A stretch of 64,000 nucleotides of DNA, taken from Ophiostoma sp. CBS 140.51. Lineage: Eukaryota > Ascomycota > Sordariomycetes > Ophiostomatales > Ophiostomataceae. Under the pieces are notes generated by a model, which worked only from the letters and a program-made list of their open reading frames with translations, did no database searches and had not been told where the DNA came from. Shown here one piece after another: positions 55,438-64,000 of the stretch (position 1 is the first letter of the stretch; each line of letters opens with the position of its first letter). Both the position numbers and the translations under genes were made by a program. Location of the stretch: the NCBI GenBank assembly GCA_029298735.1, contig JANSLP010000116.1:1-64000 (forward strand), read 5' to 3'.

Positions 55438-58400
55438 CTATGCGGCATCTTCTGTGCGGTACCTAGCTGGCATCTGCCGCTTACGCTGGCTGCGGTCAAC
55501 CGAACTGCCGCCACTGTCGTCCTCGCCACCAGACCGGACCCGCGAGTTGACTGGAGTGGTATGCTGTTGCTGTTGCTGTTGCTGCGCCTGTGAATTTGGA
55601 TTGACGGACGCCGAACCAGATGAGCCAGGCCGGGCTGCTGCTGCCGAGTCGTCGCCGCGCCGCAAGTTACGTCGGCTGCTGCTGCTCCTACTGATGCTGC
55701 CACCGCCGCCTGCAGTGGCGTCCACTTTGTCGTGGATGCTGCTGTGCTTGTCGCCCACCTTGGGCGTGTGCGGCTGTGAAAGCGGAGTACCGACTCTAGA
55801 AGTTGCTGCCGCTGCTGGAATTGGCTGGCTCGAGGATGAGGGTCTTGACGAGTTACGTCCCCCACTGCGGCTGGCGCGGGTTGAGTTCTGCGACGCATCC
55901 AAATCGTCGTCGGAATCGGGCACAATGTTACGGCGGCGCGTGGTCATCGACGATGTTGTCTTAGTAGGCGCAGTGGTGGACGTGGTTGTTGTCGTTCCGT
56001 CAACAGCTCCGTTGGCTGAATTCTGGCTGCGTCCACAAAACTGGTGGGAAGAGAACACGCTTCCCTGGTCATCGTCGGTCGTTCCGAGCGCCACCACAGC
56101 TGAGGCAGCAGCACTGTCGCCATCCCCACCGTCACTGCCTGCATGTTGATCTGACAGATCGGCAGCCGACAGTTCCGTCACACGTTGCCGTTGACGAGAA
56201 CGTCTCTGCCGTAGAGAACGGGTAGGGATTGAATCGTCCGAGTCGACGACCATGTTGTCGCTATCGGTATGATGGTCTGCGGCTGAGGCGGAAGCAGCAG
56301 CATCTCCACGCCGGGATCCAATGCGAGGGCGCTTCCGAAGAGGCTGCTGATCGGTGTCGTTGTCACCATCCGCGTACGTGGCGGCCGCGTTGTTACTGAG
56401 GCGTGTTGCTGCGCGGCGTTTGCTGGCCCGGGGCGAGTCTCTAATGTCGCTCTTCACCATCGCAATAGGAACATCGTCATCTTCGTCGGCATCGTGGGCG
56501 TCATGGGCGTCGTGGCTATGGCCCCGGTCGTTGCTGCTGCTGTCAAGGCCATTCGCCTGTTGGGGAGCATCGCTGACTTGTTGGGCGTTAAGACGGGCTC
56601 TAAGTCGTCGCGGCGTTTCGGGCAAGTCGGCTGTCTCCGTGACGCTGGGAGTTACAGGAGCAGCAGGCGCAGCTGTCGAGGGGGCTGTTGTAGCAGCATT
56701 GGCAGTGGTGCGTCGGCGGCTGCTGCGAGCGGCACGACGGGACCGATCCGCGGGCTTCTCGCCGTCTGACTCGATCTTATCCTTGAGACCACCATCGCTC
56801 TCGTCGTCACCGTCGTCGTCGTCAATGATAGGACGCCGCTTGCGCTTCAGGGACGTCGACTTGGTGGCCGACCTGCTTCTAGCCGACGAGCGTTGTGGTG
56901 CACCGCTACCACCATCAATGTCCATATGGTCGACATCGTCGTCGTCGTCATTATCAACATCTCCGTCATCGTCGTCAGCAGAGAGGTCGTCTGTGTCAGC
57001 GCGATGGGGTGGCGGAGCTTCTTTGCGTGCTCCTCCCTTGGGTCTTGGGCGTCGCGGGAGACTAGAGCTGTTGGCGCCACGGTTGTTCTTGCTGCTGCTG
57101 CTGGCGTTGGCATATGCATTGCTGCCGTTGCGGCTGTTGCTGGGCCCGCTCTGCACACTCTTTGTCGGCGCGCGACTGCGCATGGTCTGCTGGCTGGTCT
57201 TGCGGCGGTTGTTGCTGTTGCTGTTGCTGTTGCTGCCGGCTGAGCGCTGTGCAGCACCTCCACGGCTTCTCTTGGTAGTGCTCGCTGCGGCCTCATCGTC
57301 ACTAGCCGATGCCTTGTCCTCAAGCAGCTTCTTAGTCAAGTTCGGGAAATTCTCTCCGTAGTTAAAGAAGAGCTCTTCGCCAGCCTTGATGTCGCGCATA
57401 GCCGCAAACCGGATGCGAAACTCGCCGTTGACATACAAAATCTTGGGCGTGATGTTGCAGCCGCGCTTGTCGCTCTCCGATGCATGGTTGATGTAGCGAG
57501 ACAAGTTGCCGTAGATAGCGGCATCGACCCAGATACCATCCTGCTCCAGGAGCGTGAAGAGGTACGATGCGTTGGCACCCTGGTCGAAAAAGTCGCCACG
57601 GCGTGCTTCGCGCCGAACACCCTCGTCGTGCGTAATCAACTCGCCAATATACTCAATGATGAACTCGTCGGCGCCAATGTCTTCCGCCGTGAAGAGACCG
57701 TAACCACAGCCCTGCAGCTGCGACTGGCCCAGCACGACCGCCTTGGACTTGCCACGCTGCAGAGACACATTCTGGCAACCGGTGGCGTGCAGCTCGTCGT
57801 TGTCTCGGTTCTCGGGGTCGGCACGTTCGCGAGCACCGCAACCGCCACAGAGCACAGGGTCACACTCGCGGTTCAGCTGGACACAGATACACGGCTTGCC
57901 CTCCTTCTGGCGCTGATAGCAGGTCTTGCCGGATCCGTGGCAGGCACAACCAGTAAACTTGAATGCACAGCACTCGGCCGTACAGCGGCAGAACCGCTCA
58001 CAGAGCAGCTTGGCCTCCACACAGGGACAGCCACGCGCAGACGTGCAGGGGCCATCGTGGTTGCAGGGCTCCCGCTGTTCGCGCAGTGCATACATATGCG
58101 TGTGGGTGTGATCGGACCAGTCGCCGTTGAGGACTTTGCGGTGGCGGTCATACCAAGTGACTGGCTTGACGGTGACGGTAGGCGGGTCGGCTGCTTGAGA
58201 AGGCGTGTCTGGGCGAAGAGCGATAGGCAAGCCCAGTTCCTTCATGCGGCGGTAGATCTCCCAACAGTGGCGGCCCATCATCGGACACAAAGCGCAAGGG
58301 ACCTTCCCCGTACTGTTGGCAAAGGTGAGGTGGAAGCTGCGGAGCAAGTTGGTCTCATTCTCGGTCCACTCGCGGGTCGTGAAGGCGGCATCGCCAACGT

Positions 58401-61400
58401 CGTAGCTGCGGTAGCATTTGTTGCGACAGGGCGGCGAGTTGGCAGAAGGGGTGATGCTGCTAGCACCAAACTTTGAGCTGCCACCAAACTCGCCGGAGTT
58501 GCTTGAACCGCCCATGTTGCTGTTGCCGCTGGTGGCGCCAAGAGCCTTTTGCTGGTGTGCACGCAGCTGGCCCAGCTCTCGAACTTGACGGTCGCGGCGG
58601 CGCTCGACATGCTTCCACAGTTTACCACCAAGGTCGTCTATGGAGAAGCAGCGACGAACGTTCTCGGCATCGAACTCGCCATGCTCGCAAGAGTGGGTAT
58701 TGCAGATCATACACTTGAGCGAGGTGTAGGTGCCGAGGTACTGCTGAATCTGCTCGAGTGAGGGCTCCTTGTCCTGATCCTTGTTCTTGGTCGCCTTCTT
58801 GGGGTCAAAGACGTTCTCGACGGCCTCATCCTGCTTGAGCACATCGTACAGGGTCACGTCCCGGCTCGCAAACACACGATTGAAGGCCTCGGTCAGCATA
58901 CTGGCCACAACGGCTGCACGCGGGGTCGCAGAGTCTTCGCCACACGAACTAAGGAGGCTGTTCTTCTGCTGGGGCGTGATGGTCTGGTCGTTTTGCGACT
59001 CGTTGGCCATGTAGCGAATGAGTGACGTCTTGCTGCAATTGTCGATACCCAGTCGGGCGATCCAGTGGTCGAGGTAGTCCGATAACAATTTGGTGAACTC
59101 GGACTTGCGTGTCGTGTCACCCTTCTGGAAAAGCTTGGATGAGTCAAAGCCAGACTTGCGCTCCATGCTCTCCAGCTCCTCAATCCACTGATCATGCCGC
59201 CGCTTTTCTTCGGAGTTGTCTTCGAAGTCCCTAAGATGAGGAATGAACTTGAGCGGGGTGTTGGGCGACAGGATGTTCTTGGCGATCTCAACATGGTGGA
59301 AACGGTACTTGGGCACGGCCTCACCAGGCGTCTTCAGCGGGAGAACGCGGGCATGGATGGTGCGCGTCTCAGGTCGTTTCTGATTGTCACGGTGCAGTTT
59401 GCCGCGCAGCAGGACGCGGTCGGTCGTTGCATCGCTGGCGTCGATGTTTTGCACGGGAAGGTCGGCAAAATCATCAAAGCTGCTGAAAACGGTCTGCGAC
59501 TGGGGCTTGGACACGTCGATGGCGTACTCGACGTCGCGCCCGTGGTCAACGAGAAGTGCGTCGAGGTATGTCTCAAGCGACGTCATGATCTTAGCCACGG
59601 TCCAATCTTGCTGGGCCTTTGGTGTATGGGCCGGAGAGGGGATTGGATGGACATCAGATCCAGTCACGGACACACCGTTCTTAGTGGGCGTGGTATTGGC
59701 CGACAGAGTCCGATTTGGCGAGGCAACGCCGGTGCGCAGGACCTCGGCCTGGATAGCGTCAATCTTCATGGCGTCGACGCGTTGGGCTTCGGCGGCTTGC
59801 ATGGCCTCGGCACGGCGAGCCTCCGCAAGTAGAGCTTCAGCTTGGAGGGCATCCGCTCGAAGAGCAGCTGCTTGCAGGACCTCAACCTGCTGGGCCTCTG
59901 CACGCCGAATCTCTGCTTCACGGGCTTGGGGAGTGAGAGCCAAGTTTTCGGTGGCGCGTCTCGCTTCGGCTTGCAGCAATTTGTCTTGGAGTGCCGCGTC
60001 CTGTCGTGTCACGTCCTGCAGCGTGGTCGCGGGGGCATCCGGCAGCGTCTCATCATGCAGTGCGACGTTGCCATGCAAATTGCTTTGTGCGTGCTTGTCT
60101 CGTGCTGAGTTCCCATGCGGAGCCGTTTTGCCCTGTCTACGAGCGCCCGAATCCGGGAAAGAAGAGACGGAGGACGGCGATAGAGGCATGGGCGAATTGC
60201 CTGATGAGGCTGAACTGGAGATGGGCTGCGACGAGTAAGGGCCGCCGGTGCCGAGACGAAGGCGGTCCGGCAGAAGCTCTATTTGTGCCGAAAAGCGCGG
60301 GCGCAGGAGATTAAGATTATTAATATTGCGATCGCCAGGATTAGGATTGGTGCTTGTCGTGGCGGCAGCCGATCCGGGGCGAGGCGATGAGGATCCCGAC
60401 GAGATGGACACCGGGGAAGACGAAGCGACCAAGGTTGGTGATGGCGCCCAGGTCGTCCGAGCTCCTGCTCCTGCTGTGGACGACGACAAGGCAACAGGCT
60501 GCTGGCGAGATGAGAGAGCCTCGCCGGTAGGCGCAGGCCGATTGGCCACCATGGGGCGGCCGGACCAAAGAGGTTCCCCTGGACGGGCCGGGGCATGTGT
60601 TTGTGAGGTCTGTGCTGTTGTTGACGGCTGGCCGGGCGACGGGTCATGTTTTGAAGGGGGAGAGGGATCGGGTGGCGAGCGTCCAGGGTGGGATTGGGCC
60701 TGCTGTGTTTGGATGTCTCTTGGCGGTGACTTGCGAAGAGAGAACGCAGACAGAGGTTGGTGTGAGCCTGTTTGGGTTTGCTGCTGCTGTTGCTGCGTTC
60801 CAGGGGTATTACGGGCAGCCATAGTCGATGACGACTCTTGCCCAGGAGATGGCCGTCCATTAGGCAAGTGCTGCCGCACCTGGGTGCTTCCATAGGGATG
60901 TGGTGGTGACTTGGTTTGCACCGGAGGCAGAGTCTGGCTCGGGGGTGAGTTCCGGATCAGAGGCGAGTTACGACGGTGAGGAGTGTGGAACTGTTGGAGA
61001 TTTGTCTGCCAGGTATGGCCACCAGCAGAGGCGGAGCGGTAGGCAGTAGGGTTGGGGAGGGGGTGTGTCTGGCTCGGCTGAAGCGACGACGGCGGCCCAC
61101 CGGCCGTGGCCAGCGGCGTCGACGTCGACGACCAGAGCGGCGCAGAGGTAGAGGATGGATGCATATGGGGTGAGTGCTGGGGTGAGTGTTGCGCCGGTGA
61201 CCGGGTGCCAGCATTGAGGCTGTACGAGGAGAGATGGCCAGTTGATGCAGAGTGATGGAGGCCGTTGCGCTGTTGGTTCTGCTGGTGTTGGTTCTGCTGG
61301 TGTTGGTTCTGCTGGTGTTGGTTCTGCTGGTGTTGGTGCTGCTGTTGGGTCTGAGCCTGGTGGGCCTGTGCCTGGGCATGAGCTTGGGCCAGATGTTGGC

Positions 61401-62538
61401 GCTGGAGGCGCTGCTGCTCTTCCTGCCGCTGCTGCCGCTGCTCATCTTGCTGCCGTTGGTCTGACTCCTTTTGGCGCTTCTGCTCTTCCTCTATCTTGCG
61501 CTGCATAGCCTGCTGCCGCCGCTGTTCTTCCATTTCGAGTTGCCGCTGTTGGTCCTGTCTACGTTGCTGATCCAATATGCGCTGCCGATGCTGGTCATAC
61601 TGGCGCTGGTCCTCTAGCTGCTGCCGCTGCTGCTGTAGTCGGTGCTGGTGCTGCTGGGTCTCCATAAACGACTGGGAGGACGACGTCTGTCTCTGATAAG
61701 GCGGCGTGCTGTGTCCAAACGATGCGCGAGCCGTGAACGACTGGTGGGGCGAAGCACGAGCCGAAGCCGAAGCAGTTGACGCCTGCTGGTTACCAAACAC
61801 GGGAGACTGCCGGCCCATCCACGATTGTGACGACAGGTTCGGTGAAGCCTGGTTAGACTGTCCTGCGGTGGTTGTGGGCGTGTTGCCCGAGGTAGAGCGT
61901 GCCGGTTGTGCCTGCGTAGTTGGGGCCCGCATATAGTCCGAAGACCCGGGGGCCGCCGGTCTTGAACCAGACGGACTAGACGCGGATGGCTGTGCAGACT
62001 GTGGCGCCTGTGCAAATGACCGCGGTGAAGAAGCCTGGCCGGATGGCGGGCGGTGAAAGTTGGGTGAAGACCGACCATATAATGGCTCGGGTCTGAGGTC
62101 CAGACGCGCCCGCTGATCGGACGCCTGCTGACTTCCCGGACGTGCCGGCGGCGACGCGCTGTTGCTCTGAGCCGCTGACGAGGCCTGCTGGGAATTCGAC
62201 ACAACCCTGTTCACAGGAGGATTGACGCTCGCCTGGCGTCCAAAGAAGAGTCCGAAGTCCAGGGCCGTAGCCATTGGAGACGTTTGCACGGGTCTTGCTG
62301 GCTGCTGTGAATCTGCCGATGAAGGGCCACGCATACTAGTTGGTGATGAGAAGCTGGTGGAAGCGGACACAGCATCGCCTTCCCGGTAGATAGTCGCAAA
62401 TAGCTGCACAGGGTTGTGTGTACGAGAGAGCGGCGGGATGCGTGGCGGGTGGTTGTTGCGGAGCTTCTCCATCTGCTCGGCTTCCATGTCGTCGTCCTTG
62501 GTGAGATCAATGACCTCAGATGAGTTACGCGTGGCCAT
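55438..62538 (-). CDS. KMT6: EZH2-type histone H3K27 methyltransferase (PRC2 catalytic subunit), very large
   Basis: One open frame of 2366 residues starting at ATG 62538. It methylates H3 Lys27 within PRC2 to silence facultative heterochromatin. MCSS/SANT2-like sequence (ALCPMMGRHCWEIYRRMKELG) precedes a CXC cysteine cluster at about 1495-1570 (CTSARGCPCVEAKLLCERFC; GCACHGSGKTC; LCGGCGARER). The SET domain lies at about 1605-1730, with GCGYGLFTAEDI, NLSRYINHASE, KRGCNITPKIL and AGEELFFNYGENF; NHASE and the final Tyr mark cofactor and catalytic sites. Residues 8-17 (EVIDLTKDDD) look like a SUMO-interacting motif. The N-terminal ~1000 residues are Gln/Ser/Pro-rich with a Gln/Arg coiled-coil-like block and an Ala/Glu/Arg repeat block. 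About 635 low-complexity residues follow SET, whereas SET is normally C-terminal in EZH2. Confidence 0.95.
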   Translation of the reverse strand: MATRNSSEVIDLTKDDDMEAEQMEKLRNNHPPRIPPLSRTHNPVQLFATIYREGDAVSASTSFSSPTSMRGPSSADSQQPARPVQTSPMATALDFGLFFGRQASVNPPVNRVVSNSQQASSAAQSNSASPPARPGSQQASDQRARLDLRPEPLYGRSSPNFHRPPSGQASSPRSFAQAPQSAQPSASSPSGSRPAAPGSSDYMRAPTTQAQPARSTSGNTPTTTAGQSNQASPNLSSQSWMGRQSPVFGNQQASTASASARASPHQSFTARASFGHSTPPYQRQTSSSQSFMETQQHQHRLQQQRQQLEDQRQYDQHRQRILDQQRRQDQQRQLEMEEQRRQQAMQRKIEEEQKRQKESDQRQQDEQRQQRQEEQQRLQRQHLAQAHAQAQAHQAQTQQQHQHQQNQHQQNQHQQNQHQQNQQRNGLHHSASTGHLSSYSLNAGTRSPAQHSPQHSPHMHPSSTSAPLWSSTSTPLATAGGPPSSLQPSQTHPLPNPTAYRSASAGGHTWQTNLQQFHTPHRRNSPLIRNSPPSQTLPPVQTKSPPHPYGSTQVRQHLPNGRPSPGQESSSTMAARNTPGTQQQQQQTQTGSHQPLSAFSLRKSPPRDIQTQQAQSHPGRSPPDPSPPSKHDPSPGQPSTTAQTSQTHAPARPGEPLWSGRPMVANRPAPTGEALSSRQQPVALSSSTAGAGARTTWAPSPTLVASSSPVSISSGSSSPRPGSAAATTSTNPNPGDRNINNLNLLRPRFSAQIELLPDRLRLGTGGPYSSQPISSSASSGNSPMPLSPSSVSSFPDSGARRQGKTAPHGNSARDKHAQSNLHGNVALHDETLPDAPATTLQDVTRQDAALQDKLLQAEARRATENLALTPQAREAEIRRAEAQQVEVLQAAALRADALQAEALLAEARRAEAMQAAEAQRVDAMKIDAIQAEVLRTGVASPNRTLSANTTPTKNGVSVTGSDVHPIPSPAHTPKAQQDWTVAKIMTSLETYLDALLVDHGRDVEYAIDVSKPQSQTVFSSFDDFADLPVQNIDASDATTDRVLLRGKLHRDNQKRPETRTIHARVLPLKTPGEAVPKYRFHHVEIAKNILSPNTPLKFIPHLRDFEDNSEEKRRHDQWIEELESMERKSGFDSSKLFQKGDTTRKSEFTKLLSDYLDHWIARLGIDNCSKTSLIRYMANESQNDQTITPQQKNSLLSSCGEDSATPRAAVVASMLTEAFNRVFASRDVTLYDVLKQDEAVENVFDPKKATKNKDQDKEPSLEQIQQYLGTYTSLKCMICNTHSCEHGEFDAENVRRCFSIDDLGGKLWKHVERRRDRQVRELGQLRAHQQKALGATSGNSNMGGSSNSGEFGGSSKFGASSITPSANSPPCRNKCYRSYDVGDAAFTTREWTENETNLLRSFHLTFANSTGKVPCALCPMMGRHCWEIYRRMKELGLPIALRPDTPSQAADPPTVTVKPVTWYDRHRKVLNGDWSDHTHTHMYALREQREPCNHDGPCTSARGCPCVEAKLLCERFCRCTAECCAFKFTGCACHGSGKTCYQRQKEGKPCICVQLNRECDPVLCGGCGARERADPENRDNDELHATGCQNVSLQRGKSKAVVLGQSQLQGCGYGLFTAEDIGADEFIIEYIGELITHDEGVRREARRGDFFDQGANASYLFTLLEQDGIWVDAAIYGNLSRYINHASESDKRGCNITPKILYVNGEFRIRFAAMRDIKAGEELFFNYGENFPNLTKKLLEDKASASDDEAAASTTKRSRGGAAQRSAGSNSNSNSNNRRKTSQQTMRSRAPTKSVQSGPSNSRNGSNAYANASSSSKNNRGANSSSLPRRPRPKGGARKEAPPPHRADTDDLSADDDDGDVDNDDDDDVDHMDIDGGSGAPQRSSARSRSATKSTSLKRKRRPIIDDDDGDDESDGGLKDKIESDGEKPADRSRRAARSSRRRTTANAATTAPSTAAPAAPVTPSVTETADLPETPRRLRARLNAQQVSDAPQQANGLDSSSNDRGHSHDAHDAHDADEDDDVPIAMVKSDIRDSPRASKRRAATRLSNNAAATYADGDNDTDQQPLRKRPRIGSRRGDAAASASAADHHTDSDNMVVDSDDSIPTRSLRQRRSRQRQRVTELSAADLSDQHAGSDGGDGDSAAASAVVALGTTDDDQGSVFSSHQFCGRSQNSANGAVDGTTTTTSTTAPTKTTSSMTTRRRNIVPDSDDDLDASQNSTRASRSGGRNSSRPSSSSQPIPAAAATSRVGTPLSQPHTPKVGDKHSSIHDKVDATAGGGGSISRSSSSRRNLRRGDDSAAAARPGSSGSASVNPNSQAQQQQQQQHTTPVNSRVRSGGEDDSGGSSVDRSQRKRQMPARYRTEDAA
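61262..61335 (-). repeat. in-frame tandem repeat in KMT6 (15 bp, HQQNQ units)
   Basis: On the minus strand, about four to five copies of a 15 bp unit encode QNQHQ repeats (plus-strand unit GTTGGTTCTGCTGGT). The copies are nearly identical, so the glutamine tract length is likely to vary between strains. Confidence 0.9.
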
Positions 62539-64000
62539 GATGAAACGTTTTCTGTTGCTGCTGCTGCTTCTGTGCCAGTCTCAGTCCCTGTCGGCGGCGT
62601 CGTCGACTTCCTCGGCCACTGCTTTGACCAGGCGTCTGTATCATACCAGGCAATGCAACGCGATGGATATGAAAAAAGTCAGAAAGCAAGAATGCGCCAA
62701 AAGGCCAGGAAGCAAACGGCGTGGCGTCAGATGCATGAGACACGTTCGTGACAAACGGCTCAGATAGAAATACAGGTGTAAAAAATAAGTATGAAAACGG
62801 GTTGGTGAGAATTGTGACAAGATGAAAAATGGGTGTGAAAATGACGTGACTAAAAAAGTGACAACAAAAGTCACTTGGTGAGGAAATAAGGAGGGAAACA
62901 ATAGGGGCCCTTGTCAGCCGCGTGTGTGTCGCGATGCGCCGTGTGGTTCAGCGACCTAGCCGTGGGTGAGCACGCGATCTCATAAACGTGCAGTGGCAGA
63001 TGGAGTGGCCGGGACGTCTGGGCAGCTCGGCGTGGAAGTGGTGGCTCGGGGTGGTGAGGCCGTGGAGCGCGGCGCGTTGTGGATGTTTGCGTTTTCGAGA
63101 CAGAAGTCGCCAAACTGTTGCTGAAGCCTCTCCTTCTCAGAGAAACGACGGGCAGGAACATCAAAAACGCGTTGCGGAAGGAGCAGACGATTTTAGCGGC
63201 AACTGGTTCGCCTGGGTCCCCTTCTGTGTTGGCCGTGAGGCCCCCACTAATACGGCGTTCACCCCTGCCAAATCAGTGCCAAAAAGGCCCCAAAAGGGAC
63301 TGCACAACAGCCCAGCGTCGCAATTGCAGAAGGTCCACTCCAAAGCGCAGTAGCTGATTGGTCGGAGGTGGAGAGCGACGGAAAGTGCAACTGATTGGCT
63401 GTCAGGGGTAAGTGGGACATATGTTGCACTCCTTCACTATGTGCATGTTTCTTGGTCGGATAGTTGAATAGAGGAAGGTCCACGTGCGAACACAGTATAC
63501 GCACTGTTCTTGGCTCGATGCTCGACGCCAATGTCGAATCAGGACCAACAGGAGCCGAGTAAAACCTCCGGCAGCCATTCTCCATTGTAGTTGCTGGGCT
63601 CGCTGAGGTTGATACGTCGATACGTCTGTACATCTACGTCCTTTGTTGACGACTATTTTTGTTTTTCATATGAGAGTCCACATGGCGTCTTTTCTTACTC
63701 AGATATGCATTTATCACTTTGATGTCCACGGTGACGTCCGGCCAGTCAAAAACATAAACAGTAATTATAACTGTAGAGCTTACTTAAAGCTAAAAATGTT
63801 TATAAATTGAAAGAAACAGTAAAATTTCTTCGCTCCTGCCGTTTGGCTGCAGCTGCTCTGAATCCGCGTGACTCTGTACTCTTTCATTCTCACTTTCAAC
63901 ACTTATCATCATAACGCCTTCATTGCCTCATCGTTTTCCTCGGTGTGATTGTGTTCGTCACGATTCGTCAAGCGTAGAGTACCGTCTTTCCCCATCTTGC
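62539..64000 (-). promoter_or_regulatory. upstream region of KMT6 to the window edge
   Basis: No supported gene. The part near 62539 should hold the KMT6 leader and promoter. From about 63840 the plus strand becomes pyrimidine-rich and runs to the right edge, so a plus-strand gene may start just outside the window. Confidence 0.45.

Noticed and set aside
56354..58476. Plus-strand frames of about 330 codons opposite KMT6
   Set aside because: They mirror the SET-domain gene; the opposite strand carries unmistakable CXC and SET motifs.

Overview
The window looks like nuclear DNA of a filamentous ascomycete (Pezizomycotina, probably a Sordariomycete). Genes are widely spaced on both strands and carry short introns of about 50-370 nt with GTAAGT/GTACGT-type donors and CTAAC/CTAAT branch sites. 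Recognisable products include a GH7 cellulase, a Polycomb-type KMT6 methyltransferase and the fungal thymine-salvage enzymes. The species is not determined. All functions come from reading protein motifs by eye; no database search was run.

Layout. 1-956: start of a secreted GH7 cellulase (cut by the left edge) and a serine-rich protein. 957-9803: long stretch without a convincing gene. 9804-19240: cysteine-rich microprotein, small-subunit catalase, ARL1 GTPase, ribosomal protein eL39 and SKP1. 22074-33763: SMP3 (GPI-anchor mannosyltransferase), PET100 and a TACO1/DPC29-like protein (both tied to cytochrome c oxidase biogenesis, convergent), then LAA1/HEATR5 (AP-1 traffic). 33890-37416: divergent isoorotate decarboxylase and thymine 7-hydroxylase genes, which together form the thymine-to-uracil salvage route. 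38104-40836: Kelch-BTB protein. 40837-51990: repeat-bearing, gene-poor accessory-like segment with one HNH-nuclease-like gene (44962-46222), minisatellites and gene debris. That HNH gene lies between two inverted, diverged copies of a ~300 bp element. 51991-54425: nuclear-looking protein of unknown function. 55438-62538: very large EZH2-type H3K27 methyltransferase (KMT6) with long low-complexity extensions on both sides of its catalytic core. 62539-64000: its upstream region, up to the right edge.

The clearest functional unit is the divergent pair at 33890-37416. Thymine 7-hydroxylase oxidises thymine stepwise to 5-carboxyuracil, and isoorotate decarboxylase removes the carboxylate to give uracil. 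The chemistry is known; the head-to-head arrangement suggests co-regulation. The most unusual structures are the HNH gene between inverted repeats and the size and layout of KMT6.

Exon boundaries were set by reading splice signals and checking that the spliced frames close. No tRNA, rRNA or CRISPR array was found.
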